Of a stretch of DNA of 64,000 nucleotides, positions 53,873-62,270 are shown piece after piece (the stretch's first letter is position 1; every line of letters begins with the position of its first letter). The position numbers and the translations under genes were made by a program. The notes below the pieces were generated by a model. That model saw only the letters and a list, made by a program, of their open reading frames with translations. It ran no database searches and was not told where the DNA came from. Origin of the DNA: Sphingomonas sp. TDK1 (GTDB taxonomy: Bacteria; Pseudomonadota; Alphaproteobacteria; Sphingomonadales; Sphingomonadaceae); NCBI RefSeq assembly GCF_001650735.1, contig NZ_LXVY01000023.1:1-64000 (forward strand). The letters run 5' to 3'.

Positions 53873-55443
53873 ACTCGCCGGCCCCCGGGCTTGCTGCGGG
53901 CTGGACACGGCGCGGAGCGATCAGCGCAGGGGCCGCGATGCTCATCGCTTCAACCGCCCACGCGGCACCGTCCGGCGCAGTCAGGGCCGCGGCAGGCGAC
54001 TTTCTCGGTACTTCGGACCGGGGCGTTCGGGCATTTCGGGGCATCCGCTACGGGACCGCGCCGCGATTCCGCGCGCCGGTCGCCTTCGCCGCGCCCGGCC
54101 GGCAATTCGCAGCGGATCGGTTCGGGCCGGTGTGCCCGCAACGTGGCCCCTACGACCCGCAGGATGAGGACTGTCTCTACCTGAACATCTGGACGGCGGA
54201 GGCGAACCCCGGCGCGCGCAAGCCAGTGATGCTCTATATCCATGGCGGCGCCTATTCGAACGGCAGCGTCACCGACCCGCTCAACGACGGTCAGGCGCTT
54301 GCCGCTCGCGGCGACGTCGTGGTGGTCACGGTGAACCATCGCCTCAACGCCCTCGGCTATCTCTATCTCGCACGATTCGACTCGCGCTTTGCCGATAGCG
54401 GCAATGCGGGGCAGCTGGACCTGATCCTCGCGCTGCAATGGGTGCGCGCGAACATCGTCGCATTCGGCGGTGATCCGGATCGGGTGCTCGTTTTCGGCCA
54501 GTCGGGCGGCGGCGCGAAGATCGCGACGATGATGGGCATGCCCGCGGCACAGGGGCTGTTCCAGCGTGCTGCGACGATGAGCGGCCAGCAGGTCACCGCC
54601 TCCGGCCCGCTCCATGCCACCGAACGGGCGCGCGCCTATCTGGCGGCGCTCAGGCTCTCCGAGCATGATCTGTCCCCGTTGCTAGAACTGCCGGCGGCGC
54701 GGCTCGTCGAGGCGCTGGCGGCGCAGGACCCGATACTCGGCGGCGGCCTGTATTTCGGGCCGGTGCTCGACATGAAATGGCTGACCCGCCATCCGTTCTG
54801 GCCCGATGCCAACCCGCTCGGCAACGCGATCCCGATGATGCTGGGCAATGTGCGCGATGAAACCCGCGCCTTTCTGTCACCGGACTCCCCGCTGGTGCGG
54901 ACGCTCGACTGGGATAACCTGGCCGCGCGCATTGCCCCGGAACTGAAGATCGACATCCTGCCAGAGTGGGTGGTGGCGCAGTATCGCGGGCGGGTTCCCG
55001 ACTGGTCTCCCGTCGAGATATTTTACGCCGCGACCACCGCAGGCCGGAGCTGGCGCGGGCAGGTGATCGAAGCCGAGGCGCGTGCGGCCGCCGGGGCGCC
55101 CGCCTTCGTCTACCAGGTCGACTTCTCCTCGCGCACGGACCCGAGGCGCGGCGCCTTCCACACGATGGACATCCCGCTGGTATTCGGCACCCTCTCGGCG
55201 AAGGGCTCGCAAACCGGCACCGCTGCCGACGCGCGCGCCGCCAGCACCGCCATGCAGGACAGCTTCGTCGCGTTCGCCCGAACCGGCGACCCAAACCATG
55301 CCGGCCTGCCGGTCTGGCCGCGCTACGAGAACGAGGCGCGCGCGACCATGGTCTTCGACACGGACGCACATGTCGAAAATGATCCTCGACGCTGGCAACG
55401 CGAACTGTTCGCGCGCGTGCCCTACATACAGCCGGGCACCTGA
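53869..55443 (+). CDS. exported carboxylesterase type B
   Basis: A 524-residue alpha/beta hydrolase starting with GTG, four-base overlap with kduD. A Tat-like or Sec signal (TRRGAISAGAAMLIASTAHA) leads into the type B fold: AFRGIRYGTAPRFRAP, EDCLYLNIWTA, MLYIHGGAYSNGS (oxyanion hole), the nucleophile in FGQSGGGAKIATMMG and the His in GAFHTMDIPLVFG. In a uronate locus it is likely to remove methyl, acetyl or aromatic esters from pectic or glucuronoxylan oligosaccharides in the periplasm (inference). Substrate class cannot be read from sequence. Confidence 0.85.
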   Translation: MNSPAPGLAAGWTRRGAISAGAAMLIASTAHAAPSGAVRAAAGDFLGTSDRGVRAFRGIRYGTAPRFRAPVAFAAPGRQFAADRFGPVCPQRGPYDPQDEDCLYLNIWTAEANPGARKPVMLYIHGGAYSNGSVTDPLNDGQALAARGDVVVVTVNHRLNALGYLYLARFDSRFADSGNAGQLDLILALQWVRANIVAFGGDPDRVLVFGQSGGGAKIATMMGMPAAQGLFQRAATMSGQQVTASGPLHATERARAYLAALRLSEHDLSPLLELPAARLVEALAAQDPILGGGLYFGPVLDMKWLTRHPFWPDANPLGNAIPMMLGNVRDETRAFLSPDSPLVRTLDWDNLAARIAPELKIDILPEWVVAQYRGRVPDWSPVEIFYAATTAGRSWRGQVIEAEARAAAGAPAFVYQVDFSSRTDPRRGAFHTMDIPLVFGTLSAKGSQTGTAADARAASTAMQDSFVAFARTGDPNHAGLPVWPRYENEARATMVFDTDAHVENDPRRWQRELFARVPYIQPGT

Positions 55444-55740
55444 TCGGGGGCAGATCCGTCTGCGATCCCGGGCCGCCTGAGACCTTTGACGATCCCGACG
55501 ACGAGACCGGCACAGCGCGGTTGGACAACGTGCATTTGTCCTGTTGACACCGGTTACCTAACTGCGCCACAAAAGTGAAGGAAGCAGCGGGCGAAGACCT
55601 GCAGTTCCGGGGAGGATCAATGAGACGCTCGTAGAATCGCGCGCAGCAACCCTCCTCACCACGGGTTCGATGCCGATCGCGCACCACGCGCTCGATCGGT
55701 TTCAGAATGGACCGTCCTGCCGGGGCGAAGGGAGAGAGAG
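55444..55740 (+). other. leader region of the large TonB receptor gene
   Basis: No gene. It holds the second LacI-type operator (55545-55558), then about 180 bases of untranslated leader ending in GGGAGAGAG before the receptor ATG. TTGACA overlaps the operator (55544-55549) and could be the -35 box. Confidence 0.4.
55545..55558. promoter_or_regulatory. LacI-type operator before the uronate-locus TonB receptor
   Basis: An exact copy of TGACACCGGTTACC found at 52009. Here it overlaps a TTGACA hexamer, so a bound repressor would occlude the promoter. Confidence 0.6.
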
Positions 55741-58647
55741 ATGGCTGAAGGTTTGGCGCGGCTCGAACAGGCACGCATGCTGCATATGCGGGGAGTTTCG
55801 GCAGGCGCATTGATCCTGGCTCTGGCAACACCGGTGGCCGCGCTGGCCCAAGTCGCGACGGAGGGCAGCCAGACGGCGCCATCGTCCGCAGCGGATGCGG
55901 CGCAGGTCGACGCCACCAATGCGGACATCATCGTCACCGGCTTCCGCCGTTCGCTCGACGCGGCGCTCAACGTGAAGCGCGATTCCGTCGCCGCGGTGGA
56001 CGCGATCGTCGCCGAGGACATTGCCAAGTTCCCAGATCAGAATCTTGCAGAATCGCTCCAGCGTATTCCCGGCATCTCGATTCAACGCGACGCAGGGGAG
56101 GGCCGTGCGATCACGGTGCGTGGTCTGGGCGCGCAATTCACGCGCGTACGCGTCAATGGCATGGAAACCGTGGCGACGTCGACCGACGGGGCCAGCGCCA
56201 ATCGTGACCGCGCCTTCGATTTCAATGTATTCGCTTCCGAGCTCTTCACGTCGATCGTCGTCCATAAGACGGCCGAAGCCTCGTTGGACGAAGGTTCGCT
56301 GGGGGCCGTGGTCGACCTGAACACCGGCAATCCGTTGGCGGGGAAGAGCGGTTTTACCGCCGTGGGTTCGGCGCAGGCAAGCTATAACGATCTCTCCAAG
56401 AACTGGCGTCCGCGCCTCGCCGGGCTGCTGTCCTGGAAGAACGATGCCGGCACCTTCGGTGCCTCGGTGTCGGCTGCCTACAGCAAGACCAACAATCTGG
56501 AGCTCGGCAACAATACCGTCCGCTGGGCGCAGGCACGCTTCGATTCGGTGGACGGCACGCCCTGCTTCTTCAACAGCGCGACCGGTTCGACGCCCGTGCG
56601 CAATAGCGGCGGCACCTATCGGCCGAGCGCCGCCTGCGACCAGGCGGCACTCGCCTTCCACCCGCGCATCCCGCGCTATGGCGAGGTCCGCCATGATCGC
56701 GAGCGGCTGGGCATCACCGGCAGCGTTCAGTTCGCGCCAACCGATGCGACGAAGATTTCGATCGACGGCCTCTATTCGCGCTTCAAGGAAACGCGCGAGG
56801 AAAAATGGGGCGAAGTGCTGCTGCGCTCCAACGAGCGCTCGATCGATCTGCTGAACCCGACCTATGACGGCAAGGGCAACATGGTGTCGGCCACGCTCAA
56901 CGATGCTTGGGTGCGCACCGAGCACTATCTCCGCCAGTCACAGACCGAGTTCTACCAGATCGGGGGCAGCTGGGATCAGGATGTCACCGACCGGCTGCGC
57001 TTCACGCTGTTGGGCGGCGTTTCGAAATCCGATGCGACCATCCCGGTAGAGACGACCTTCGTCTTCGACAACCGCACGGCCCGGAATTACAGCTATGACT
57101 ATCGCAACATGTGGCAGCCGAAGTTGACGTTCGGCACGAGCGTGACCGATCCGGCCAACTTCCAGCTCGCTGAAATCCGCGATCGGCCCTCCAGCGTCGT
57201 CAACAAGTTCCGTACGGCGCAGCTGCGCGGCGAATGGGACGTGGCGGACGGGTTCCAGCTGAAGGCTGGCGGCGTGTATCGCCGTTTCGAGTTTGACTCG
57301 CTTGCCTATACCCGCGACGCGGTCGTCTGCCCGACCAAGACCAGCGCGGCCACGGACGCGGTGCTCGGCACCGTGACCTGCTCGGGATCCGGCCAGGTTT
57401 TCGCGCCGGGCGCGGTGTATGGCTATCCGGCGGCGGGCCTTGGCGAGACGTTCAATCTGGGCCAGGCGGGGCAGCCTGCAGGCACCACCAGCACGTTCCT
57501 GATCCCCAACATCGATGCCTCGGCGAAATATACCGGCCTATATGCGCGGCCGCTGGCCGTGGATGCGGGCAATGTCCGCAACGTCGTGGAGGCGGTGAAG
57601 GGCGGCTATCTCGAGTTTGACGTGAGGGGCGAGCTGTTCGGCCTTCGCTACGCCGCCAATGCCGGCATGCGCTATGTCCGCACCGACCAGACCTCGACCG
57701 GCCTCAACAACGGCCAGTCGGTCACGGTGAAGCGCAACTATGACGACTGGTTGCCGGCGCTCAACGTGGCGCTGTTTCCGACCGAGAAGGTGATCCTGCG
57801 CGGCGCGATCTCGAAGGTGATGACCCGCCCGACGCTGGGCAACCTGACGCCAGGCGGATCGGTGGACGGGTTCAACTACAGGATCAGCTTCGGCAACCCG
57901 CAGCTCGATCCGTTCCGCGCGACCTCCTACGATCTCGCCGCCGAATGGTATTTCGCGCCGCAATCGATCTTCTCGGTCGCGCTATTCAAGAAGAATGTAG
58001 ACAGCTTCCCGGTTTCGGTGACCACGTCGGGCACCTATGCATCGACCGGGCTGCCCCTGTCGGTCATTCCGCCCAGCTCGCCAGCGGCATCGAGCCCGGA
58101 GGGGCAGCTCTGGCAGATCAGCACGATCACCAATGGCAAGGGCGCCTCGCTCAAGGGCATGGAAGTCTCGTTCCAGACCGCCTTCCGCTTCCTGCCGGGG
58201 TTCCTCAAGAATTTCGGTGCGATCGCCAACGCGACCTTCATCGATTCGAGTGCGGCCTACACGCAGAGCGGGCCTTCGATCACCCCGGGCGGCGCGCTGG
58301 TCGCGGTGACGCGGACGGTGACGCTCTATGGACTGTCCAAGCGGGCGTATAACGGCACGCTGTATTACGAGGACAAGAAGTTCAGCGCGCGCGGCTCGGT
58401 CAGTTACCGCGGGCCATATATCGACGGTGGATCCGGTACCGGCAATGTGTTCGAAGGCTATAATTCATCGATCAACGTCGATGCTTCGATCCGGTACAAG
58501 ATAACGCCCAATGTCGAGGTGTCCATTGAGGGTACAAACCTCACCGACGATTATCGCGATCGCTACACCGATCTCGATGCGAACCGGAACTATGAGTATA
58601 ATCATTTCGGGCGAACCTTCCTGATCGGCGCCCGTTTCAAGATGTGA
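55741..58647 (+). CDS. TonB-dependent receptor of the uronate/pectin locus
   Basis: A 968-residue outer-membrane receptor. Signal region MRGVSAGALILALATPVAAL, TonB box ADIIVTGFRRSLDAALNVKR, plug VAEDIAKFPDQNLAESLQRI then PGISIQRDAGEGRAITVRGL, and a long barrel ending NHFGRTFLIGARFKM. This is the 'FR.SL..AL..KR....D.I.AEDI.KFPD.N.AE' class, which in Caulobacter, Xanthomonas and sphingomonads imports carbohydrates. With kduI/kduD, the likely ligands are pectic or other unsaturated oligouronides. ATG at 55741 follows GGGAGAGAG; an in-frame ATG lies at 55786 next to the signal peptide. Confidence 0.92.
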   Translation: MAEGLARLEQARMLHMRGVSAGALILALATPVAALAQVATEGSQTAPSSAADAAQVDATNADIIVTGFRRSLDAALNVKRDSVAAVDAIVAEDIAKFPDQNLAESLQRIPGISIQRDAGEGRAITVRGLGAQFTRVRVNGMETVATSTDGASANRDRAFDFNVFASELFTSIVVHKTAEASLDEGSLGAVVDLNTGNPLAGKSGFTAVGSAQASYNDLSKNWRPRLAGLLSWKNDAGTFGASVSAAYSKTNNLELGNNTVRWAQARFDSVDGTPCFFNSATGSTPVRNSGGTYRPSAACDQAALAFHPRIPRYGEVRHDRERLGITGSVQFAPTDATKISIDGLYSRFKETREEKWGEVLLRSNERSIDLLNPTYDGKGNMVSATLNDAWVRTEHYLRQSQTEFYQIGGSWDQDVTDRLRFTLLGGVSKSDATIPVETTFVFDNRTARNYSYDYRNMWQPKLTFGTSVTDPANFQLAEIRDRPSSVVNKFRTAQLRGEWDVADGFQLKAGGVYRRFEFDSLAYTRDAVVCPTKTSAATDAVLGTVTCSGSGQVFAPGAVYGYPAAGLGETFNLGQAGQPAGTTSTFLIPNIDASAKYTGLYARPLAVDAGNVRNVVEAVKGGYLEFDVRGELFGLRYAANAGMRYVRTDQTSTGLNNGQSVTVKRNYDDWLPALNVALFPTEKVILRGAISKVMTRPTLGNLTPGGSVDGFNYRISFGNPQLDPFRATSYDLAAEWYFAPQSIFSVALFKKNVDSFPVSVTTSGTYASTGLPLSVIPPSSPAASSPEGQLWQISTITNGKGASLKGMEVSFQTAFRFLPGFLKNFGAIANATFIDSSAAYTQSGPSITPGGALVAVTRTVTLYGLSKRAYNGTLYYEDKKFSARGSVSYRGPYIDGGSGTGNVFEGYNSSINVDASIRYKITPNVEVSIEGTNLTDDYRDRYTDLDANRNYEYNHFGRTFLIGARFKM

Positions 58648-58696
58648 GCCGGCCCGGCTTAAGGCATTTCGGGCCGTTGGAAGGACAGTTCGGACG

Positions 58697-59695
58697 ATGA
58701 GGGGAATGGATCGCAGGGGTGCGCTGATCGGCACGCTGGTCTTGGGCCTCGGCGCTAGTGCTTCGGCGCAGACCGCGCCCCCCAGGGGGACGGGGCCGTC
58801 CCAGTCCGGTCCGCCGGATCCGCGCGAGACGATCGATCTCTGGCCAGACGGTGCGCCGGGCATGCCGGTGGAGGTGCCGGTGGAGACCGTAGAGGAAAGA
58901 AGCCGCGATCCAGGGGTGGCGGATCGTGCGGTCCACGGTGTCGCGCGACCGCGGCTGGCGGTGTTCCGGCCGCAAAAGCCAAACGGCACGGCAGTGCTGA
59001 TCTTCCCGGGCGGCGGCTATCGCCGCATCGTGATCGACAAGGAAGGCTATGAGACGGCACGGTGGCTGGTGGGGCATGGCTATACCGCTTTCGTGCTGTT
59101 CTACCGGCTGCCGGGCGAGGGCTGGACGGCCGGGCCGGACGTTGCGCTTGCAGACGCGCAACGCGCGATGCGTATCGTCCGCGCTCGCGCCGCGAACTAT
59201 GGCATTCAGCAGGGGCGGATGGTTGCGATGGGCTTTTCCGCCGGCGGCCATCTGTGCGGCGACCTGGCGACGCGTTTCGACCTGCCCCTGTATACGGCGA
59301 TAGACGATGCCGACCGGCTGTCGTCGCGCCCGGATGCGGCCGCGTTGCTCTACGCGGTGCAGTCGATGCGCGCGCCCCTGGCCCATGCCGGTTCGCGCGA
59401 ACTGCTGCTCGGCGGCAACGCCGGCGCAGCGCTGGAACGCGCGCACACGCCCGCGCTGCACGTCACGGATCGGACACCGCCCTGCTTTCTGGTCCATGCC
59501 GAGGATGATGGCACCGTTCCGGTCGAGAATACTCTGGAGATGCGCGCAGCGTTGAAGGCGAGGGGAGTATCTGCGGAAACCCACCTGTTCGCGCAGGGCG
59601 GGCACGGCTTTGGCATAGGGCTGGCGGCGGGCAAGCCTGCCGCCGCCTGGCCCGAACTTTTTCGGCAATGGGTGCTTTCGCTCGAGCTGGCTTGA
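58697..59695 (+). CDS. exported alpha/beta hydrolase, acetylesterase-like (BD-FAE/pectin acetylesterase type)
   Basis: A 332-residue protein with a signal sequence (GALIGTLVLGLGASASAQ). AVLIFPGGGYRRIVIDKEGY holds the oxyanion-hole HGGGY-like motif, MGFSAGGHLCGDLATRF the nucleophile Ser, EDDGTVPVENTLEM the Asp and FAQGGHGFGIGL the His. This is the pattern of bacterial acetylxylan and pectin acetylesterases. It probably deacetylates oligosaccharides at or beyond the inner membrane. It is 49 bases after the receptor gene, likely the same operon. ATG at 58706 is an alternative start. Confidence 0.85.
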   Translation: MRGMDRRGALIGTLVLGLGASASAQTAPPRGTGPSQSGPPDPRETIDLWPDGAPGMPVEVPVETVEERSRDPGVADRAVHGVARPRLAVFRPQKPNGTAVLIFPGGGYRRIVIDKEGYETARWLVGHGYTAFVLFYRLPGEGWTAGPDVALADAQRAMRIVRARAANYGIQQGRMVAMGFSAGGHLCGDLATRFDLPLYTAIDDADRLSSRPDAAALLYAVQSMRAPLAHAGSRELLLGGNAGAALERAHTPALHVTDRTPPCFLVHAEDDGTVPVENTLEMRAALKARGVSAETHLFAQGGHGFGIGLAAGKPAAAWPELFRQWVLSLELA

Positions 59696-60032
59696 CAGAT
59701 CACCGGTCGCACCTCGGTCGGCGTCGACCAGGAAATGCCCCGCGCGGTCGGCGCGCCCGAATTCGGGGTGCGCGCATATCTCGAAAGCACCGCGGGACCA
59801 CGCTTGCGGACCGCCCCCGTTGCCGGCCGCCGCTCAGGCGCAAGAATCTTCCCGCGCGTGCCGCTGCGATCGCGGTGGTCGTCCCGTGACGCTGGGGGTG
59901 CTTGGCCCCCGTGTCGTGTGCTGCGCGGCTATGAACCGGTAATCGCGCGGCATTCGGTGGGATCTGCGCCGTCCTGCGCTTTCCATGGCGCCGTCAAACC
60001 CGATGGCCGCCTTCCGCGCAGTCCAGGCAGCG
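59696..60032. other. gap between the acetylesterase-like gene and the beta-barrel protein gene
   Basis: About 337 bases. Several open frames exist but none has a ribosome site or a family motif. The two flanking genes converge here; no clear terminator hairpin with a T tract was seen. Confidence 0.4.
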
Positions 60033-60698
60033 TCATGTCCCGCCCGACACCGCCGCCCGTCGCGCAAGGATCGCGGCCCAGGGATTGGGGCGCGGGTCGC
60101 CCGTACGTCTCAGCGTGTTCTGGTCCTGGTGCCGGAAGGGCGCTTCCTGCCCTTCCACCTTTAGCTCCGTGTCGGTGACATAGCTCCACGTCCCATCGTC
60201 ATGGAAGGTGAGGGTGATGCGGTAGCTGTCGGTGCGAAACGCCTGCTCCAGAAACGTCGTCGAGCAGATGCCATAATCGGTAGCGCCACGGCGCGACAAC
60301 ACGACGATTTCGTCCGCATCCGGCGTGGCGAAGCCCGATGCCAGCGCGACCTGCCCGCGCGGGATCGCCAGCGTCTGCAATACCAGCCCGGTAGCAGGCT
60401 CCCACAGCCAATAGCCCAGCTGATCGTGGAAGGTGATGTCCTCTTCCTCGGTGGTGATGTGGATGTGGTAGCGCAGGCCATAGAAGAGCTGCGGGCCGTT
60501 CGCCTGGGGGTCGATCGGCTGGAAATCGATCTTTTCGATGAACACGCGGCGCTCCGGACCCTCGGGCTTGGGTGCGAGATCGACGCCCTTGCGCGCTTCC
60601 CAGCGTCCAGCGAGCCGGCGCAGCGGTCCCAGATTGGCGAGCGTATCCGGATCGACGTTGGTGGGCTCGGTGAAGATGTCGCGCGTGGCGGGGATCAT
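60033..60698 (-). CDS. heme-binding beta-barrel (FABP/nitrobindin-like, DUF1794) protein
   Basis: A 221-residue protein without signal peptide. LGPLRRLAGRWEARKGVDLA is the FABP-like/DUF1794 start; HDQLGYWLWEPATGLVLQTL, PRGQVALASGF and YRITLTFHDDGTWSYVTDTE are later barrel strands. Related nitrobindins bind ferric heme through a C-terminal His; here candidates lie near FRHQDQNTLRR. The role is uncertain (heme, NO or lipid binding). ATG at 60698 gives the normal family length; the open frame upstream is Arg/Ser-rich and lacks a site. Confidence 0.78.
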   Translation of the reverse strand: MIPATRDIFTEPTNVDPDTLANLGPLRRLAGRWEARKGVDLAPKPEGPERRVFIEKIDFQPIDPQANGPQLFYGLRYHIHITTEEEDITFHDQLGYWLWEPATGLVLQTLAIPRGQVALASGFATPDADEIVVLSRRGATDYGICSTTFLEQAFRTDSYRITLTFHDDGTWSYVTDTELKVEGQEAPFRHQDQNTLRRTGDPRPNPWAAILARRAAVSGGT

Positions 60699-60859
60699 GG
60701 CTGCTGTCCTGCTAGGGCTTCGTCCGCGATCCGCTCGCGGCGCTGCTCGATCCCAGGGTATCGCGTTGCTCCAGCTGCGCACCTATATCTTGGTATTGGC
60801 GACATCCTTCCGGCATGGACGCGACTTTTGGGGCCCGCTGACCTGTAGCTGCGGCGGGG

Positions 60860-61762
60860 TCACACCGCCTGGAGCGCCGATGCCGCGACTTGGCGGCAGC
60901 CGCGAGCGACGCCGGTTCGCTGGAAGACGGTGCTGGAAACGGCTTCGATGGGCAGGTCCATGCCGTGCACCGATTCGGCATGGCCCAGGAACAAATAGCC
61001 GTTTGGCGAGAGGTGTTCGATCAGTTGCGAGACGACCTTCTTCTGCGTGGGCTTGTCGAAATAGATCAGGACATTGCGGCAGAAGATGAGGTGCATCGGT
61101 TCGCCCACGGGATAGGCGTCGTCCATCAGGTTCAGCCGCGCGAAGCCGATCGCGCTGCGGAGCTCGGGCGCGATCCGCGCTTCCCTGCGATCGGGGTCGC
61201 TCGGCACGCGAACATAAGCGCGGCGCATTGCTGCCGGCACCGGGTCCAGCATCTCGATCGGATAGATGCCGGCACGCGCCGTCGCAAGCACCTCGGTATC
61301 GATGTCGGTGGCAAGGATGGCGTAGTCGGGTCCGCCGCAGCGCCTGGCATGATCGTCCAGCACCATGGCCAGCGTGTAGGGCTCGGGCCCGGTGGAGCAT
61401 GCGGCGCTCCACGCGCGCACTTTTCGTACGCCCTGCGCGGCGAGGGACGATAACGCCGTTTCGACCAGATAGTCGAAATGGCCGGGCTCGCGGAAGAAAT
61501 CGGTCTTGTTGACGGTGATCGCGTTGATGAGCAGCGGCGTCTCCGTCGCCAGATGGCCGCCGCAGAACAGATGGTCGATATAGCCGTCCAGCGTATCAAG
61601 CCCGATCGTCTGCAGCCGCCGCCGCAATCTACCTTCCAACATCGTCTTCTTGGTGTCGGGCAGCCGGATGCCGATAGTGTCGTACAGATATTGGGTGAGC
61701 CGCGCGAAGTTGCGCGAGTTCAGTCCATCCCTGGAAGCGGAAGAAAGGGCCGGGGCAAACAT
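60860..61762 (-). CDS. cheR: chemotaxis protein methyltransferase CheR
   Basis: A 300-residue SAM-dependent glutamate methyltransferase that modifies chemoreceptors. The N-terminal helical domain (FARLTQYLYDTIGIRLPDTK; MLEGRLRRRL) is followed by ITVNKTDFFREPGHFDYLVE and the SAM motif WSAACSTGPEPYTLAMVLDD, then ATDIDTEVLATARAGIYP and LIFCRNVLIYFDKPTQKKVV. ATG at 61762 has GGGAG nine bases upstream, just after the cheW stop; in-frame ATGs at 61798 and 61825 would overlap cheW. Confidence 0.92.
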   Translation of the reverse strand: MFAPALSSASRDGLNSRNFARLTQYLYDTIGIRLPDTKKTMLEGRLRRRLQTIGLDTLDGYIDHLFCGGHLATETPLLINAITVNKTDFFREPGHFDYLVETALSSLAAQGVRKVRAWSAACSTGPEPYTLAMVLDDHARRCGGPDYAILATDIDTEVLATARAGIYPIEMLDPVPAAMRRAYVRVPSDPDRREARIAPELRSAIGFARLNLMDDAYPVGEPMHLIFCRNVLIYFDKPTQKKVVSQLIEHLSPNGYLFLGHAESVHGMDLPIEAVSSTVFQRTGVARGCRQVAASALQAV

Positions 61763-61787
61763 TGTCGCATACTCCCGATCAAGGTTC

Positions 61788-62270
61788 TCAGGCTGCATCT
61801 GCCTGGGATTCGAGCTCGGCGGCATCTTCGGCGGAAAAGATCTTGCCGATCTCGACCAGCACGACGAAGCTATCCGCGCGCCGGAATACGCCGCCGATAT
61901 AGTCCGAAGGCCAGCGCACGCCGATGTCGGGTGCGCCTTCCAGCAGGTCTGCAGCGATGCTGCACACTTCCAGCACGCGGTCGACCACCAGACCCAGCAT
62001 CAGCACCCGGTTGCCCACCGGCACGTCGACGACCAGAATTCTGGTGGTCGACGTCGGCACGACCGGCGGCAGGCCGAGCCGGAGGCGGAGGTCGATGGTC
62101 GTCACGCCTTCACCGCGCATGTCGGTAAGGCCCAGCAGATATTCCGGCCCGTTGGGGATGCGGAAGGTCTCGCGATAGTCGAGGATCTCGCGCACGAACG
62201 AGACCGGCACCGCGAACACCTCGGCACCCAGGCCGAAGGTTACGATCTGGAGCTCGGCCTTGTCGGTCAT
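61788..62270 (-). CDS. cheW: chemotaxis adaptor protein CheW
   Basis: A 160-residue SH3-like adaptor linking chemoreceptors to Che[21 protein letters not shown] and [20 protein letters not shown], then [20 protein letters not shown], cover the conserved CheW core; [19 protein letters not shown] is the second barrel. The start overlaps the MCP stop by ATGA (62267-62270), so receptor and adaptor are coupled. Confidence 0.93.
   Translation of the reverse strand: MTDKAELQIVTFGLGAEVFAVPVSFVREILDYRETFRIPNGPEYLLGLTDMRGEGVTTIDLRLRLGLPPVVPTSTTRILVVDVPVGNRVLMLGLVVDRVLEVCSIAADLLEGAPDIGVRWPSDYIGGVFRRADSFVVLVEIGKIFSAEDAAELESQADAA

Noticed and set aside
59735..60178. Plus-strand frame after the acetylesterase-like gene.
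   Set aside because: No motif or ribosome site, and it runs opposite the end of the beta-barrel protein gene.
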